This document shows positions 17,996 through 27,273 of a DNA stretch of 64,000 nt, piece by piece. Both the position numbers and the translations under genes were made by a program. The DNA lies in assembly GCA_964394085.1 (NCBI GenBank), contig CAYMWF010000021.1, forward strand, positions 1 through 64,000. Reading direction: 5' to 3'. The stretch is from CAYMWF01 sp964394085 [NCBI: uncultured Gemmatimonadota bacterium]. GTDB taxonomy: Bacteria > GCA-2686955 > CAYMWF01. The notes under the pieces were generated by a model, which saw nothing but the letters and a program-made list of their open reading frames with translations, ran no database searches and had not been told where the DNA came from. Numbering within the stretch: the stretch's first letter is position 1; every line of letters starts with the position of its first letter.

Positions 17996-19480
17996 TCACC
18001 GAGCAGGTTTCAGATTCCCGGGCATGGGCGCGACCAGGTTCTTTAACCCGGTGGCCTGCTCCATGGCCGCGGCAACCCTGAGAAGAAGCCCCTCTTCGTA
18101 GTCGTTCCCGAAAAACTGCACCCCGACGGGGAGGCTCGCCCGAGTGAATCCGCATGGTATCGAGATCCCGGGGTTGCCCGCCAGATTCAGACACAAAGTA
18201 AAAATATCCGCAAAATACATCTGGAGGGGATCATCGATCTTTTCACCCAGTCTGAATGCCGGAACAGGTGATACAGGCGCCATTAGCAGATCGACCCCTT
18301 CGAACGCTTTTCTGAAATCCTGCCGGACGAGCGTTCGTACTTTACAGGCTTTCAAATAATACTCATCATAATATCCCGATTTGAGAGCATACGTGCCTAT
18401 CAGGATACGACGCTTGACTTCCCTGCCGAATCCTGCCGCTCGTGTCTCGAGGTACATATTTTCCAGGTTTCCGCCTTCTCCGATCCTTGTTCCGAACTTC
18501 ACGCCATCATACCTGGCCAGGTTCGATGAGCACTCCGAAGGAGCGATAAGATAATAAGCTGGAAGTGAATAATCAACGTGGGGAAGCGATATTTCCTGAA
18601 CTGAAGCGCCGTTCTCCTCCGCTGAGCCGACAGTTCGTTCGAAGCATTCCCTGACCTCATCATCCATCTCGACGGTAAGAAACTCGCGCGGTATACCGAT
18701 TCGCAACCCCTTGAACCCACCGCTCAAATGTCTCTCATACTCCGGGACGCTCTCACGTCCGCATGTGGCATCAGCGGGATCATCACCTGCGAAAACACCA
18801 AGGAACCGTCCCGCATCGCGGGCAGTCCTTGCCAGCGGCCCGATCTGGTCCAGGGAAGAGGCGAAAGCTACGAGCCCGTACCGTGAAACACGCCCATAGG
18901 TCGGCTTCAGCCCCACGAGACCGCAGAACCCTGCCGGCTGCCTGATGGAACCGCCCGTATCCGAGCCCAGCGCCAGGGGGGCCACGCCCGACGCGACCGC
19001 CGCCGCGGACCCGCCCGAAGAACCGCCGGGAACCCTTTCCGGCGCCCATGGATTCCTCGTCGGCTCATAAGCTGAATTCTCGGTGGACGAGCCCATCGCG
19101 AATTCATCAAGATTCGATTTACCGAGGATGACCATCCCGGCCGCCTTGATTCGTCGAACGACCGTTGCGTCATATGGCGGGATCCAGCCCTCGAGTATTT
19201 TCGATCCGCATGTATTGGGTAAACCTTCAGCGCATATATTGTCTTTTATAACGACAGGAACTCCTGCCAGGCATCCAGTTTCTTTGTCCTTTTGCCTTTT
19301 TCGATCGACATCGGCAGCACTCCGAAGAGCACCCTCCGGATCCAGGTGCAGGAATATGTTAAGAAGGTTGTCGGATTTCTCCGCGGCATCAAGTGCGGCC
19401 CGGCAGATTTCCACCGCTGAAAATGAGCCCTTCCTTATACCATCGGCGATTTCAACGGCGGAAAGGTTCCGGTAATTCAA
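17996..19480 (-). CDS. gatA: Asp/Glu-tRNA(Asn/Gln) amidotransferase subunit A
   Basis: 494 aa amidase-signature protein. The Lys-cisSer-Ser triad is intact: the lysine in VVIKDNICAEG, the cis-serine in VPGGSSGGSAAAVASG and the nucleophilic serine in LGSDTGGSIRQPAGFCG. The C-terminal GNPGISIPCGFT is typical. It frees ammonia from glutamine and feeds it to GatB. The start overlaps the gatC stop by four bases. Together with gatB and gatC this indicates that Gln-tRNA and/or Asn-tRNA is made by the indirect route. Confidence 0.96.
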   Translation of the reverse strand: MNYRNLSAVEIADGIRKGSFSAVEICRAALDAAEKSDNLLNIFLHLDPEGALRSAADVDRKRQKDKETGCLAGVPVVIKDNICAEGLPNTCGSKILEGWIPPYDATVVRRIKAAGMVILGKSNLDEFAMGSSTENSAYEPTRNPWAPERVPGGSSGGSAAAVASGVAPLALGSDTGGSIRQPAGFCGLVGLKPTYGRVSRYGLVAFASSLDQIGPLARTARDAGRFLGVFAGDDPADATCGRESVPEYERHLSGGFKGLRIGIPREFLTVEMDDEVRECFERTVGSAEENGASVQEISLPHVDYSLPAYYLIAPSECSSNLARYDGVKFGTRIGEGGNLENMYLETRAAGFGREVKRRILIGTYALKSGYYDEYYLKACKVRTLVRQDFRKAFEGVDLLMAPVSPVPAFRLGEKIDDPLQMYFADIFTLCLNLAGNPGISIPCGFTRASLPVGVQFFGNDYEEGLLLRVAAAMEQATGLKNLVAPMPGNLKPAR

Positions 19481-19806
19481 TCGAGATCCCCCGCGTCATT
19501 CTCGGGTTCGGCAGGCATCACCGGTGGAACCCTGAAATACCCTCTCAGGACCGAAGGAGCATTCTTCAGGAACGATCCTTCATCGATACTTCTTTTTTTT
19601 CTTACCTCGCGGAGCGGCGTGCGAGCAGCTTCCACGTGAAAGTCAGGTTCAATTCCTTCCGTATCCAACTCACGGATTCTGTCGAAAAATTTTATCAACC
19701 GTGCAACTTCACTGGTAAGAATGAGCATTTCTTTCTCATCCACCGGTAATTTTGCCAGTATCCCCGACTGCTCAATTACTTTTTCAGGCTTTTTGGGATT
19801 GTTCAT
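19477..19806 (-). CDS. gatC: Asp/Glu-tRNA(Asn/Gln) amidotransferase subunit C
   Basis: 109 aa when started at the ATG at 19806; an upstream in-frame start would add 35 residues that do not resemble GatC. The helical segment EVARLIKFFDRIRELDTEGI and the C-terminal FLKNAPSVLRGYFRVPPVM are the conserved GatC features that wrap around GatA. It overlaps gatA by four bases, so the two are translationally coupled. Confidence 0.92.
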   Translation of the reverse strand: MNNPKKPEKVIEQSGILAKLPVDEKEMLILTSEVARLIKFFDRIRELDTEGIEPDFHVEAARTPLREVRKKRSIDEGSFLKNAPSVLRGYFRVPPVMPAEPENDAGDLD

Positions 19807-20028
19807 CGACTCGGCCCTTTTAAGGCGGGTTGCAGAGCCGGTTAAAGAACTAAGGAAGTGGCCGATGCCGGATCGAAAAAGATGACATATAGAAGCCGGG
19901 GAGCGATCCACCGGGGCTTTCCTATCACCGGTTCTTTTTCGATAACGGTGATGCTCCGTGGGTTTGCCTCGTCAAGAGCTTCACGAAATTCGCAGGGAAA
20001 CAAAAAGGGAAGAGAGTTTAACAGTACC

Positions 20029-22233
20029 CTAGATTTTCTCCAGCGACGCGAAACGCATCAATACTTTTTTCAGGTTGTCGTTTTCGAAAAGTATCGTGAG
20101 TTTGGCATCCTGCCCCAAACCATCCTTTTTCACAACCAGCCCGACACCCCACTCTTTATGCCTTACTTTGTCGCCGGCGGAAATATCGGCGGATGCCCGT
20201 GATTTTATGTCGGACTTTGTTTTTTTCCTGGTCGGCTTCAATTGGGAGGTGATGAGGGAGTCAAGGCTTTTTCGCTCCTCACGCTTCGAACGGGTAACGG
20301 ACCGGTATTTTTCAGGTATTTCAACAAGAAAACGGGATCGCTTGCCTCCGATCCTCCCATCAAATCTATATCGCTGCGTCGCATAGGTGATGAACAATCG
20401 TTTCTCGGCACGGGTCATGCCGACATAAAACAGACGTCTTTCATCTTCCAGGGTATCGTCGTCATCCAAACTCGTATGATGCGGGACGATTCCGTCTTCC
20501 GCACCGGCTATGAACACGATCGGAAACTCGAGACCTTTCGCACTGTGCATGGTCATGAGTGTCAAAACTCCGTCGCTTTTTTCAAAACGATCAACGTCCG
20601 AAATAAGTGAAATATCTTCCAGGTACGTTCCTATCGAAGGATCTGCCGGATTTGATTCCACGAATTCCGCTGCACCACGGACCAGGCTGTTCACATTTTC
20701 TTTACGCTTCTCTGCCTGATCCCTGCTCTCACCGCCGGAAAGACTGTCTTTATAGCTGGTCCACTCGATGAGCCGTTCCATCACTTCTTGGGCATTCGCC
20801 GTGGAAGCCAGCTCCATAAGGGCCGTAATCACGGAATAGAATTTTTGCAGCTTGGTTCGCGAATTTTTCGAGAGTTCAGTCATTTCTTCGACCCTCGAAA
20901 GGCTCTCGAATGGTGTTATGTTCCAGCGTTCCGCGTATTTTTTCACCCGCTCGATGGTAGTGCTGCCGATGCCCCGGCGAGGTACGTTGATTACGCGGAA
21001 AAAACTCTCCATATCGACCGGATTGACCACCAGCCTGAGATAGGAGATAATATCCTTTACTTCGCGACGCTCGTAAAAGTGAACAGTACCGACAACCGCG
21101 TACGGCAGAGCCATCCTGGAAAAAGCATCTTCCAGAGGTCTGGTCTGCATATTGGTTCTGAAAAGGATGACTATATCGCTTCGGGAGTAACCCTCCTTTT
21201 CCACCAATCTGTGAATCCTCTTTACGATTTCAAGCGCTTCGTCGCGCTCAGAACCGGTTTCGATAAACTCGATCTTGTCTCCGTTGGGATTCGGTGTTTT
21301 CAACACCTTCTCGTGCCGGCGGTTGTTGTGCTGAATCAGCCCGAGAGCCGCGTTAAGGATCATGCCTGTTGACCGATAGTTTTCTTCCAGTACGATAGTC
21401 GACGCATCTTCGTACTCTTTGGCGAATCTCAGAATATTACCTACATCGGCGCCCCGGAACCTGTATATTGACTGATCGTCATCGCCAACGGCGAAAATGT
21501 TCCCTGCGGGTGTGGCCAGCAAATGCATCAGTCGCGATTGAGCGTGGTTCGTATCCTGATATTCATCTATCAAAAAAGCGCGGTACCTCTTTCTGTATTT
21601 TTCTAATATCTTCTCTTCTTTCATCAACAGGGAAGTCAAACCGCAGATAAGATCGTCGAAGTCGAATGCATTCAACTCTTGAAGACATTTTGTGTACTTG
21701 CCGTAAATATCCACTACCGCATCATTTAAATTGGAATCTTCATCATCGGAAACGAGATTCAACTCTTCGGATTCAGGATCGTACAGCTTGTTCTTCCAGA
21801 TCGATATGCGCCGGGCTATGTCGGAGGGCTTGATAAGATCTTTATTCAGCTGCTTTTCTTTGCACAGCCGGGTGATGAGGCGCTCTGAATCCTGGGAATC
21901 GTAAATTACGAAATTAGGCTCCCGACCGAGATGCCTGCATTCACTTCTGAGCCAGCGTGCGCAAATAGAGTGAAATGTACCTACCGCAAGACCCTTGGAT
22001 TTGTCGCCCAGCAGTTCAGACAATCGTTCACGCATTTCCCCCGCAGCCTTGCGGGTAAACGTAACACTCAGGATTTCCTCCGCTTTCAAATTTTCAGAAT
22101 CGATAAGATGAACGATTCTCCGGGTCAACACACGGGTCTTACCGCTTCCTGCGCCTGCAATGACCAGAAGTGGTGAAAGCGGAAATGTAACTGCTTTTTT
22201 TTGTGAGGGGCTCAGACCTGAAAGATAGTCCAT
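20029..22233 (-). CDS. pcrA: UvrD/PcrA-type superfamily 1 DNA helicase
   Basis: 734 aa. The start at 22233 has AAGGA seven bases upstream; an ATG at 22290 would add 19 residues. Walker A is AGAGSGKT near residue 29, followed by helicase motifs VTFTRKAAGEMRERL, FDFDDLI, AFLIDEYQDTN (Walker B), VGDDDQSIYRFRGAD and VTLMTMHSAKGLEFP-type motif V. The C-terminal DKVRHKEWGVGLVV is the PcrA Tudor-like domain that contacts RNA polymerase. It would be a 3'-5' helicase in repair and replication-transcription conflict. Confidence 0.93.
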   Translation of the reverse strand: MDYLSGLSPSQKKAVTFPLSPLLVIAGAGSGKTRVLTRRIVHLIDSENLKAEEILSVTFTRKAAGEMRERLSELLGDKSKGLAVGTFHSICARWLRSECRHLGREPNFVIYDSQDSERLITRLCKEKQLNKDLIKPSDIARRISIWKNKLYDPESEELNLVSDDEDSNLNDAVVDIYGKYTKCLQELNAFDFDDLICGLTSLLMKEEKILEKYRKRYRAFLIDEYQDTNHAQSRLMHLLATPAGNIFAVGDDDQSIYRFRGADVGNILRFAKEYEDASTIVLEENYRSTGMILNAALGLIQHNNRRHEKVLKTPNPNGDKIEFIETGSERDEALEIVKRIHRLVEKEGYSRSDIVILFRTNMQTRPLEDAFSRMALPYAVVGTVHFYERREVKDIISYLRLVVNPVDMESFFRVINVPRRGIGSTTIERVKKYAERWNITPFESLSRVEEMTELSKNSRTKLQKFYSVITALMELASTANAQEVMERLIEWTSYKDSLSGGESRDQAEKRKENVNSLVRGAAEFVESNPADPSIGTYLEDISLISDVDRFEKSDGVLTLMTMHSAKGLEFPIVFIAGAEDGIVPHHTSLDDDDTLEDERRLFYVGMTRAEKRLFITYATQRYRFDGRIGGKRSRFLVEIPEKYRSVTRSKREERKSLDSLITSQLKPTRKKTKSDIKSRASADISAGDKVRHKEWGVGLVVKKDGLGQDAKLTILFENDNLKKVLMRFASLEKI

Positions 22234-22501
22234 GTGTGCATCCTTAGGTGCGGGGAGAGAGCACGAGGGAATCTTGGTAAAATCTACCATACAGCCGGAA
22301 TATCGTCAAGCGCATCGAATTGGTCGACTCGTTTTGAAAACATAAGCGGGGACATAATAATCCAGTGGGGAATAGATCACCGCACTGTCGACTTTCCGGT
22401 TATTCAGACTATGAACCCGCTCGACAAAAAATCACGGATTGCGGGTGGAAGGCAAAAACTGTATTCAGATTCAACCCGCACCCTCACCTCCGTAAAGATA
22501 T

Positions 22502-22735
22502 CTACTGAACGGATTCAACCCGTTCGATCTCAGGTACTTCCTGCTTAATGACACGCTCGATACCCATCGCCAGAGTCATGGTTGACATCGGGCAGCCGGC
22601 ACAAGCTCCCTGCAGGCGAACCTTCGCAACGTTTCCGTCAATTTCAACCAGTTCCACATCACCACCGTCCGCCATCAGCGACGGCCTGACTTTCTCCATT
22701 GCCGCCTGAACTCGTTCTTTTAAACTTTCAGCCAT
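22502..22735 (-). CDS. NifU C-terminal-like (Nfu) iron-sulfur scaffold protein
   Basis: 77 aa from the ATG at 22735, preceded by GGAGAATATC. It is just the Nfu domain: MEKVRPSLMADGGDVELVEI followed by LQGACAGCPMSTMTLAMGIE, where the two cysteines of CAGC bind an Fe-S cluster for transfer to target proteins. The upstream in-frame extension does not match the family. It lies 138 bases after a MobB-like gene and may be the last gene of the molybdenum-cofactor operon, which is plausible because MoaA is an Fe-S enzyme. Confidence 0.92.
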   Translation of the reverse strand: MAESLKERVQAAMEKVRPSLMADGGDVELVEIDGNVAKVRLQGACAGCPMSTMTLAMGIERVIKQEVPEIERVESVQ

Positions 22736-22873
22736 GATATTCTCCTTATCATCGTTAATTATAACCTGGAGGAACAGATTGTTCTCCCGGTTGCAGCTTT
22801 CACCAATCCGGCTCCTTGTCATCAAAACACAGCCGGTTCCATATTTTACAATCAACTCGTTAAAGAGTTGATT

Positions 22874-23542
22874 TTATTCCTCTTCCGGGAATTTGAAAAA
22901 AAGTTCTACTTCTTTTGCATCCCCGGTGTGCTTGAGAGCCTTGATGAACCCGGCCATCACCGATACGATCAGATTTTCCACGAACTTCTGCATACCTACA
23001 TTCTTCCCGTTAACAAGCAGACTGGCTCGTGAATTTTTCCGTTTCTCTCTCCTCCTCCGAATATGGAATGTTCTTATTATAAACCTCGCCAAGGCACCGG
23101 GATCATCCTCTTCAAAGCTTGGAAGATCATTCCGGAAGCCGGATTCGAAACCCACGGTGGCGAAAATATTTTTCCCCTTCCCGAGGTCACTCTCATTCGA
23201 ATCCGACCCGTGAAACATTATCTCCGGCAAATCGGGATCGACGAAACCCCGGTGAAGCACTACATCCACGTTGTTGAAAAACCTCAGGTGAACCTGGTCC
23301 AAAGATGGAGCCTCCCCCTGCTCCTCAACCGCGATCACCCGATCATTCCCCGCAATAACGTTCACAGCGGCACCGGATGAGAGAGGCGGTAAAACCTCTT
23401 CTGATCGACCGATTGAATCCTGTGCGCTCATCGTGACAACGCCAACGCGCACATCCTCATCGGCGAGCTCGGAGACTATCCGGTCGAAGGACCCGGGCGC
23501 TCCCGAACCGGGATATGACACAAGCTGTATTACAGGTATCAC
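22874..23542 (-). CDS. MobB-like protein with degenerate P-loop
   Basis: 222 aa. The layout resembles MobB, the GTP-binding adaptor of molybdopterin dinucleotide synthesis: an initial strand and loop (VSYPGSGAPGSFDRIVSEL), then VRVGVVTM, and later DVVLHRGFVDPDLPEIMFHG, where MobB has a V-x-E-G-F-K-D segment. The Walker A lysine is missing: PGSGAPGS stands where GxxGSGKTT is expected. The C-terminal ~60 residues (SLLVNGKNVGMQKFVENLIV) resemble an extra domain seen after some MobB proteins, from memory. It overlaps moeA by four bases, so a cofactor role is likely, but nucleotide binding is doubtful. Confidence 0.65.
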   Translation of the reverse strand: MIPVIQLVSYPGSGAPGSFDRIVSELADEDVRVGVVTMSAQDSIGRSEEVLPPLSSGAAVNVIAGNDRVIAVEEQGEAPSLDQVHLRFFNNVDVVLHRGFVDPDLPEIMFHGSDSNESDLGKGKNIFATVGFESGFRNDLPSFEEDDPGALARFIIRTFHIRRRREKRKNSRASLLVNGKNVGMQKFVENLIVSVMAGFIKALKHTGDAKEVELFFKFPEEE

Positions 23543-24813
23543 GGATCCACCATCCGATCAGAAGTTTCAAGACTCCCTTCGGGTAAACCTAAAAGATGCG
23601 CTGTTACCTCAGAGCCGGCAGGCAGCTCGGTAGCCTCTTTCGGGAGAAGCAACAGGGCATTCGCGATATTCATCGATCGCAGTATTCCCGAACCTTGGGG
23701 GCCCGCTGTAGATGCCGTGAACCCGCTGTCTGCATCGTATCGCACAATCCCCCTCGTAAAATTCAAGCGACCGGCTTTTTTTCGTACCGGTTCTTCAAGC
23801 TTGACCCGAACCGTGGGACGGAAAAGCCGCCGCCCCCCCATCCACTTGAGAATAGCCGGACGGACGAATTCTTCAAAAGTCACCATTACCGAAACCGGAT
23901 TGCCCGGCAGGCCGAAAACATGTGTGTGTTCATTGAGGATTCCATAGAGGAGGGGCATTCCCGGCTTCATCGCAACTTTCCAGAAGATCCGTTTCAGACC
24001 TATGGAGTCAAGCACCTCGAGCATGTAATCGTAGTCCCCCATGGAAACGCCGCCGGTCGTGAGAATAAAATCACAATCAGATGCTTTCTGCAAACGCGCC
24101 CGCAACGATTCTCTGTCGTCGCCGCAAATCCCTAGATAACGGCTAACTGCACCGGCGGCTTCGATCTGACCGGAAAGTGTGTAGCTGTTGCTCGAACGGA
24201 GACCGCCCGGACCCGGTTCTTCCCAGGGTTCAACAACCTCATCCCCTGTGGGCATTACCGCAACCACCGGCCTTGGCCTTACGGGCACATCCACGATACC
24301 GACAGAAGCAAGCAATCCGACCTCCTGCGGTCTGATTCTGGTTCCCGCGTTCAAGATCACGTCTTGACTCCGGATGTCTTCGCCTGCATAACGCACATTG
24401 AGCCCCGCTGTGGAAGGCGCGATGAGGATTTTTACTTTGTCCGGATCGCTCTCATCCGTATGTTCCCGCTGGATAACAGTATCAGCTCCAGCCGGTATTT
24501 CAGCTCCGGTCATTATCCTGGTCGCCGTACCGGGCCTTACCTCCCGTTGCGGATATTTCCCGGCGGGAAGATCTTCGATTACTTCCAGGACGGCGGGTTC
24601 CACCTCGGTGCAATCCCTGACATCATCGAAAACAACAGCGTACCCATCCATCGCGGAGTTATTAAAAGCCGGAACCGTGGCAGGGCTTCGAATTTCCTCC
24701 GAGGTGAAATAGTTTATACTCTCTCTGAAATCGACGGATATAGGCGAGGCCGGCTTTACCGAATCGAGAATCAGCTTTAATGCGTCGGCGACATCTATCA
24801 TATTATTTCCCAT
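23539..24813 (-). CDS. moeA: Molybdopterin molybdotransferase MoeA
   Basis: 424 aa from the ATG at 24813, which has GAGGA seven bases upstream. The N-terminal FNNSAMDGYAVVFDDVRD is the MoeA signature. The MPTGDEVVEPWEEPGPGG and LTTGGVSMGDYDYMLEVLD segments form the MPT-binding domain, and VFGLPGNPVSVMVTFEEFVR follows. MoeA inserts molybdate into adenylylated molybdopterin, the substrate made by MogA, whose gene lies just upstream. The C-terminal domain IV is present. Confidence 0.95.
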   Translation of the reverse strand: MGNNMIDVADALKLILDSVKPASPISVDFRESINYFTSEEIRSPATVPAFNNSAMDGYAVVFDDVRDCTEVEPAVLEVIEDLPAGKYPQREVRPGTATRIMTGAEIPAGADTVIQREHTDESDPDKVKILIAPSTAGLNVRYAGEDIRSQDVILNAGTRIRPQEVGLLASVGIVDVPVRPRPVVAVMPTGDEVVEPWEEPGPGGLRSSNSYTLSGQIEAAGAVSRYLGICGDDRESLRARLQKASDCDFILTTGGVSMGDYDYMLEVLDSIGLKRIFWKVAMKPGMPLLYGILNEHTHVFGLPGNPVSVMVTFEEFVRPAILKWMGGRRLFRPTVRVKLEEPVRKKAGRLNFTRGIVRYDADSGFTASTAGPQGSGILRSMNIANALLLLPKEATELPAGSEVTAHLLGLPEGSLETSDRMVDP

Positions 24814-24874
24814 GACTGTTTCCTCGGAAATCAGCTGTATCAGACAGAGAAAAGTGCGTATCCGCGGGGATAAC

Positions 24875-25414
24875 TTACGATACGCGGGAAGAGCCGGGAT
24901 CAGAACCGCCGCATTCCACGTCGCGGCCACGTAACAACCCTATTGCATGGGGAACAGCAGGAAGTACCACTTCAAGGTTCTCTCTGACGGCTCTGGGACT
25001 GCCCGGGAGATTGATCACCAGGCTTCGATTCACGGCTAAAACAACACCCCGCGACAACATACCGTGCGGTGTCTTCCGGGTACTTACTCGGCGCATCTCT
25101 TCTTCCATACCCCATAGACGACGACCCCCGAGAGCAATTGTTGCTTCCGGAGTCACATCCCTTTGAGAGACTCCTGTTCCTCCAGTGGTGACTATCAGTT
25201 CTGTCTTACCCGCATCTATCAGGTTGCGGAGGTGCCTGGTTATCCGCCTGGCATCATCAGAAAGAATGACCTGGTGCAGCACTTCGAAGCCGGCCTCTTC
25301 CAGCATCTCTTTAAGTAGTGCACCGCTCCTGTCTTCCCGTTCTCCGGCAGCGCCTTTATCGCTCAAGGTGACGACCGCTGCGATCATACGCAGGTTGCCC
25401 TGAATATCAACCAC
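24875..25414 (-). CDS. mogA: Molybdopterin adenylyltransferase (MogA/MoaB family)
   Basis: 179 aa from a GTG at 25414 that has CGGAG eight bases upstream and overlaps the moaC stop by eight bases; an ATG at 25387 (MIAAVVTLSDKG) fits family starts equally well. Motifs: LSDKGAAGEREDRSG, VTTGGTGVSQRDVTPEAT and VINLPGSPRAVRENLEVVLP. The enzyme adenylylates molybdopterin before MoeA inserts the metal. The C-terminal tail is glycine/serine-rich and probably flexible. Confidence 0.93.
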   Translation of the reverse strand: MVDIQGNLRMIAAVVTLSDKGAAGEREDRSGALLKEMLEEAGFEVLHQVILSDDARRITRHLRNLIDAGKTELIVTTGGTGVSQRDVTPEATIALGGRRLWGMEEEMRRVSTRKTPHGMLSRGVVLAVNRSLVINLPGSPRAVRENLEVVLPAVPHAIGLLRGRDVECGGSDPGSSRVS

Positions 25415-25904
25415 GTCGCATCTCCGGTTCCGCCCGGTTGAACGTGCCGGATCTGCCGCCTGATTTGCTCTCCAACCGGATTTGCGTAATCGTTATGCTT
25501 TTATCCATCGATTTACACATGTCGTATATAGTAACAGCTGCAACGGCAGCAGCTGTAATCGCTTCCATTTCAACACCCGTCTTCCATGTCGCCGCGACCT
25601 TCGACATAATGAGAATTTCCGAGTCCTCAGGAATCAGCTCGAAATCAACTTCGATATACTCCAGCGGCACATGGTGGCATAATGGTATTAGTGCAGGCAC
25701 CTGCTTAGCAGCTGAAATACCAGCCAGCTTCGATACAGCCAGCACATCACCTTTCGCAGAGCCGCCCGATTCAATGGCGGAAAATGCCTTCCGCGAAAGT
25801 AGAACCCTTGCGGATGCGCATGCCACACGTCTGGTCATCCCTTTAGCGCCGACGTCGACCATTCCGGCTTTACCATTCTTATCGATATGTGAGAACTCCG
25901 CCAT
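25407..25904 (-). CDS. moaC: Cyclic pyranopterin monophosphate synthase MoaC
   Basis: 165 aa from the ATG at 25904, chosen because AGGTGG lies six bases upstream; ATG at 25910 is adjacent to that site. It begins FSHIDKNGKAGMVDVGAKG. The active-site stretch LIPLCHHVPLEYIEVDF and the later VEMEAITAAAVAAVTIYDMCK are intact, with the catalytic lysine in the CKSMDKS segment. It converts the MoaA product into cyclic pyranopterin monophosphate. It starts two bases after the moaA stop. Confidence 0.95.
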   Translation of the reverse strand: MAEFSHIDKNGKAGMVDVGAKGMTRRVACASARVLLSRKAFSAIESGGSAKGDVLAVSKLAGISAAKQVPALIPLCHHVPLEYIEVDFELIPEDSEILIMSKVAATWKTGVEMEAITAAAVAAVTIYDMCKSMDKSITITQIRLESKSGGRSGTFNRAEPEMRRG

Positions 25905-25906
25905 GT

Positions 25907-26947
25907 TCATCCACCTGTCTTCCACATACCGCAAATAAGGTCACTGGAACTTTCATTCTGCGGGCCTGTCCTGTTTTTTTCTTTCACCTTCATGGATACG
26001 GCTTCCCTGAACAAAGATGCCAATTTTTCATCACTGCACCCGGCTCTGAGCGGCCCGAGCAAATCGATACCGCTGTTATTGAACAGGCAGTTCTTGAGTG
26101 TTCCGGTCGCCGTTATTCGAAGCCTGTTACACGTTCTGCAGATACCAGATGAAACCGCGGGGATTATTCCGATTCTTGCCGACCCTTTCCTGTTCTGCGC
26201 CAGGAACAGTCTTGCCGGTCCGCCGTTACTATTTGAGTCGATATGCCGAAGTGAATAATGTTGTAATAAAGCCTCTTTTATCCATTCGAAGTTCTGGATA
26301 CCGCCCATTAAATAATCCGGATCCTCGACCTTCATCTGTTCGATAAATCTGACTTCCACTCCGGACTCGATACCGAACTTTACGAAAGAAGGTATTTCAT
26401 CATCATTGATCCCTTTGAGAACAACCATATTGAGCTTTACATCGACACCTGGCGACCCAGCCGCTAAATCGATTCCTTCCAATACGCGTTCAAGAGCATC
26501 GACACCGGTAAGCCTTTGAAACCGGCTCCTGTCAAAAGTATCGATGCTTATGTTTATTTTGCTGATTCCGGCATCCAGCAGAACAGGAAATTTCTCCGCA
26601 AGAAGCAAACCGTTTGTAGTGATAGCTCTGATCTTGATGCCATGCAACTTGGCGGTTGCATTAAAGAGCCACTCGAACCCACGCTTCTGGAGTGGTTCGC
26701 CCCCGGTAAATCTAACCTTCGAAATCCCGAATTCCGAGCCTACGCGGATCAACCTCAACGCTTCTTCCAGGCGGAGCACCTCGTCCTTGTCGAGTAATCT
26801 CACCTTTCCACGCGGCTTACAATAGATGCATTCCAAGTTGCATCTATCGGTAATCGAAACGCGAAGGCACGTTATGAGCCTTCCGAATCTATCGACAAGG
26901 GGAGGACGTCTTTGTACAGTTGTCGGAACGGTGGTTCTGTTTATCAT
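25907..26947 (-). CDS. moaA: GTP 3',8-cyclase MoaA (radical SAM)
   Basis: 346 aa. The N-terminal cluster motif CNLECIYC and the C-terminal cluster motif CRTCNRLRITATGTLKNC are both present, and the protein ends in the required Gly-Gly (WKTGG). FTGGEPLQKRGFEWLF is the SAM-binding GGEP motif. MoaA carries out the first committed step of molybdenum cofactor synthesis, from GTP. It opens the moaA-moaC-mogA-moeA-mobB-like-nfu run. AGGG stands seven bases before the ATG, just after a leader hairpin. Confidence 0.96.
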   Translation of the reverse strand: MINRTTVPTTVQRRPPLVDRFGRLITCLRVSITDRCNLECIYCKPRGKVRLLDKDEVLRLEEALRLIRVGSEFGISKVRFTGGEPLQKRGFEWLFNATAKLHGIKIRAITTNGLLLAEKFPVLLDAGISKINISIDTFDRSRFQRLTGVDALERVLEGIDLAAGSPGVDVKLNMVVLKGINDDEIPSFVKFGIESGVEVRFIEQMKVEDPDYLMGGIQNFEWIKEALLQHYSLRHIDSNSNGGPARLFLAQNRKGSARIGIIPAVSSGICRTCNRLRITATGTLKNCLFNNSGIDLLGPLRAGCSDEKLASLFREAVSMKVKEKNRTGPQNESSSDLICGMWKTGG

Positions 26948-26958
26948 TTCCGAGCCCT

Positions 26959-26996
26959 AAAAAGAACGCCGGTCCAGTCGGATCTTGGACCCCGGC
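26959..26996 (-). promoter_or_regulatory. Leader hairpin with T-tract before moaA
   Basis: On the minus strand, arms GCCGGGGTCCA and TGGACCGGC (26996-26986 and 26976-26968, two-base bulge) are followed by GTTCTTTTT. It begins about two bases after the inferred transcription start and ends twelve bases before the moaA ATG. It could be an attenuator or a 5' stabilising stem. It does not show the recognisable Moco riboswitch core. Confidence 0.6.
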
Positions 26997-27004
26997 AACC
27001 TTTT

Positions 27005-27033
27005 TTCATACCATGAATAAGGTTTTTCGTCAA
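27005..27033 (-). promoter_or_regulatory. Candidate sigma70-type promoter of the moa operon
   Basis: Minus strand TTGACG (27033-27028), 17-base spacer, TATGAA (27010-27005): five and four matches to consensus. The predicted start near 26998 lies at the foot of the leader hairpin. The 326-base gap between moaA and osmC holds this promoter, the hairpin and otherwise nothing I recognise. Confidence 0.5.
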
Positions 27034-27273
27034 CTGGAGAAAAAAACCGTTAATTCCGGATAGTGCATCTGCCTGAAAAAATTGCAATTTCCCAGGTTAG
27101 GGAAGGCACACTCGTCTTGTGCTTAAACAGGAAGGTTTAAATTGTCCGTTTCGTAGTATATTTTCATATACATTAGTCGTTAGTTGCTTGCAAATCCTTG
27201 CAGGCTGTCTGTTTCTCACTCGATCATTCCTTTTTCAGGACTCGATCGAAGCGCCGGCAGGAAGGGAAAAATC

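Noticed and set aside
19807-20028. Hidden RNA gene between gatC and the helicase gene
   Set aside because: No tRNA fold, terminator or conserved motif found in the 222-base spacer.
26948-27273. Molybdenum-cofactor riboswitch upstream of moaA
   Set aside because: The spacer lacks the expected conserved helices; only a simple hairpin is present.
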